Of a stretch of DNA of 64,000 nt, positions 62,728-64,000 are shown in pieces. The DNA comes from Mucilaginibacter endophyticus (GTDB taxonomy: Bacteria > Bacteroidota > Bacteroidia > Sphingobacteriales > Sphingobacteriaceae), in contig NZ_QPCG01000003.1 of the NCBI RefSeq assembly GCF_003351025.1, forward strand, positions 326,355 to 390,354. Direction: 5' to 3'. The position numbers and the translations under genes are program-made. Position 1 is the first letter of the stretch. Each line of letters begins with the position of its first letter. The notes under the pieces are model-generated. The model worked only from the letters and a program-made list of their open reading frames with translations. It made no database searches and had not been told where the DNA came from.

Positions 62728-64000
62728 TTATTTGGCGATGAATGTATAGTTGCCTGAACCCGCCTTCACTTCAGCCTTCCCGTCGTGATAACCTATAAAT
62801 TTGATATCATGGCGGGTTTTGATATTTTGCCCGTTTACCATAATAGTTGCGTTATTTTTTACGGGCAAAAAGATGCTTGCAGTTGTATTTGCAGGAATGC
62901 TCACTTCCAGTTTAAACTGGCCCTGCCCCTTCGCCCAAGTGCTTGAAATATTGCCATAGGGCGATTGGTAATTGGCCTTAGCCCACGTTACATTACCCAC
63001 CGTTTCCGGCCTGATCTCAATTTTATTAAACGCGATGGCATCATCTGCCGGGCGGATTCCTGCAAGACCGCTGTAAAACCATTCCATAAGGTGCCCCAAC
63101 ATAAAGTGATTATTAGATACTGAAGGCAGCGCCGCCCATGATTCTGTCAAAGCGGTAGCCCCATGAGCCAGCTGATAACCATAACCCGGCACATCGGCAC
63201 GACTGTTCATATTATATATCACATCTGAAAGGCCTTCATCATCCAACACACGCAACAAGTACCGATAACCTATATCGCCTGCGGTAAGTGCGTTACCACG
63301 GTCGCGGATATCTTTTACGATATTGTTCACCACAGCTTTTTTATACTGTGGCTCAACCAAACCGGCATAAACAGACATAGCATTAGCCGCCTGACTGCCG
63401 GTACCATATTGCTTTGTTTCAGCGTTAAAAAATGTTTTATTATAGGCTTGCTTTACTTCAGCAGCCAACTTTTTGTATGATATGGCATCATCGTTTTTGC
63501 CAAGCAGGGTAGCTATTTTGGCGGCTATATCCAGGTCGTAATAATAAAGCGAGGTTGCCGTAATGCCCTGCGGCGTTAATTGCGAAACACCGGGAGGGTT
63601 TGGGCCCAGATCATACCAATCGCCAAGGCCCTGGTACAATAAATGATTTTTTGATTTTTTATCGAGATAGACCAGGTATCGTTTGATCATATCATAATTT
63701 TGCGTAAGCACCTCTTTATCGCCATACCATTGGTAAACATACCAGGGCAGGATCACCGCGTTACTCCCCCACTCGGGCGAATCGCGGAAAGGCTCATCAA
63801 ACTTTACATATTCGGGCGAGATCTCGGGGATCAGCCCATCCTCGGTTTGGGAAATACGCATATCGTTGATACACTTACGCGCCAACCCAACTATATCATA
63901 ATTGTAATGCAGGGAACTGCCAACCAGATGCGCTTCTTCCAGCCAGCCCAGTTTTTCGCGGTGAGGGCAATCGGTAAATATGCTGGCCATATTGCTTTTC
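62728..64000 (-). CDS. GH78-type alpha-L-rhamnosidase, C-terminal part (cut by window edge)
   Basis: At least 424 codons are open to the right edge, and the ATG at 63990 is internal. Visible just inside the edge is SNMASIFTDCPHREKLGWLEE, the family's acidic barrel motif in a variant where the usual Gly-Asp is Glu-Glu. Further on are VILPWYVYQWYG, GLGDWYDLGP and MEWFYSGLAGIRP, then a C-terminal beta-sandwich with ASIFLPVKNN. It is the first gene of the visible part of the second cluster. Start and N-terminal domains are unknown. Confidence 0.88.
   Translation of the reverse strand, partial: KSNMASIFTDCPHREKLGWLEEAHLVGSSLHYNYDIVGLARKCINDMRISQTEDGLIPEISPEYVKFDEPFRDSPEWGSNAVILPWYVYQWYGDKEVLTQNYDMIKRYLVYLDKKSKNHLLYQGLGDWYDLGPNPPGVSQLTPQGITATSLYYYDLDIAAKIATLLGKNDDAISYKKLAAEVKQAYNKTFFNAETKQYGTGSQAANAMSVYAGLVEPQYKKAVVNNIVKDIRDRGNALTAGDIGYRYLLRVLDDEGLSDVIYNMNSRADVPGYGYQLAHGATALTESWAALPSVSNNHFMLGHLMEWFYSGLAGIRPADDAIAFNKIEIRPETVGNVTWAKANYQSPYGNISSTWAKGQGQFKLEVSIPANTTASIFLPVKNNATIMVNGQNIKTRHDIKFIGYHDGKAEVKAGSGNYTFIAK

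Overview
The window looks like the chromosome of a plant- or soil-associated member of the Bacteroidota, most likely a Sphingobacteriaceae (Mucilaginibacter/Pedobacter-like). The grounds are a SusC/SusD pair, long co-directional runs of secreted glycosidases, few clear Shine-Dalgarno sequences, moderate GC, and nested palindromic intergenic repeats. The genus is inferred from style, not from a marker gene.

Layout. 1-1246: the start of an exported protein running off the left edge and a class I fructose-1,6-bisphosphatase, both minus strand. 1665-11289: a tight plus-strand operon (iron alcohol dehydrogenase, DapA-type aldolase, PdxA2-type dehydrogenase, DUF1537 acid-sugar kinase, sodium:solute symporter, SGNH esterase, DUF5703 glycosidase-like protein). 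11509-54477: a long minus-strand polysaccharide utilisation locus. In transcription order it reads DUF3826, SusC, SusD, PL1 pectate lyase, beta-helix/DUF6298-type protein, GH140 apiosidase-like, GH43-like, sialidase-fold propeller, SGNH esterase, GH2, GH78, DUF3826, second sialidase-fold protein, STN-esterase fusion, exported TIM-barrel isomerase, GH141-like, rhamnose-mutarotase-like lipoprotein, Gfo/Idh/MocA oxidoreductase, symporter, GH78 (with a C-terminal frameshift), LacZ-type GH2, GH106, GH127. 54915-55808: a divergent AraC regulator. 56067-64000: a second minus-strand cluster (GH78 running off the right edge, GH43/GH130-like, GH2, symporter, divergent DapA-family aldolase).

How it fits together. 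GH140, GH141-like, GH127, GH106, several GH78 and GH2, PL1 and esterases form the enzyme set known for rhamnogalacturonan II (RG-II), the most complex pectin. The main proposal is that the 1665-7543 operon is a route for the RG-II sugar Dha (3-deoxy-D-lyxo-2-heptulosaric acid). The aldolase would give pyruvate plus D-threuronate, the iron ADH would reduce that to D-threonate, and the DUF1537 kinase plus PdxA2 would convert it to dihydroxyacetone phosphate and CO2. The stereochemistry works out exactly on paper. The steps for D-threonate are established chemistry; their link to Dha is inference from gene content.

Several intergenic gaps hold nested inverted repeats (30-200 bp, at least five sequence families), mostly at 3' ends or between operon blocks. 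No tRNA, rRNA, transposase, CRISPR array or prophage gene was recognised.
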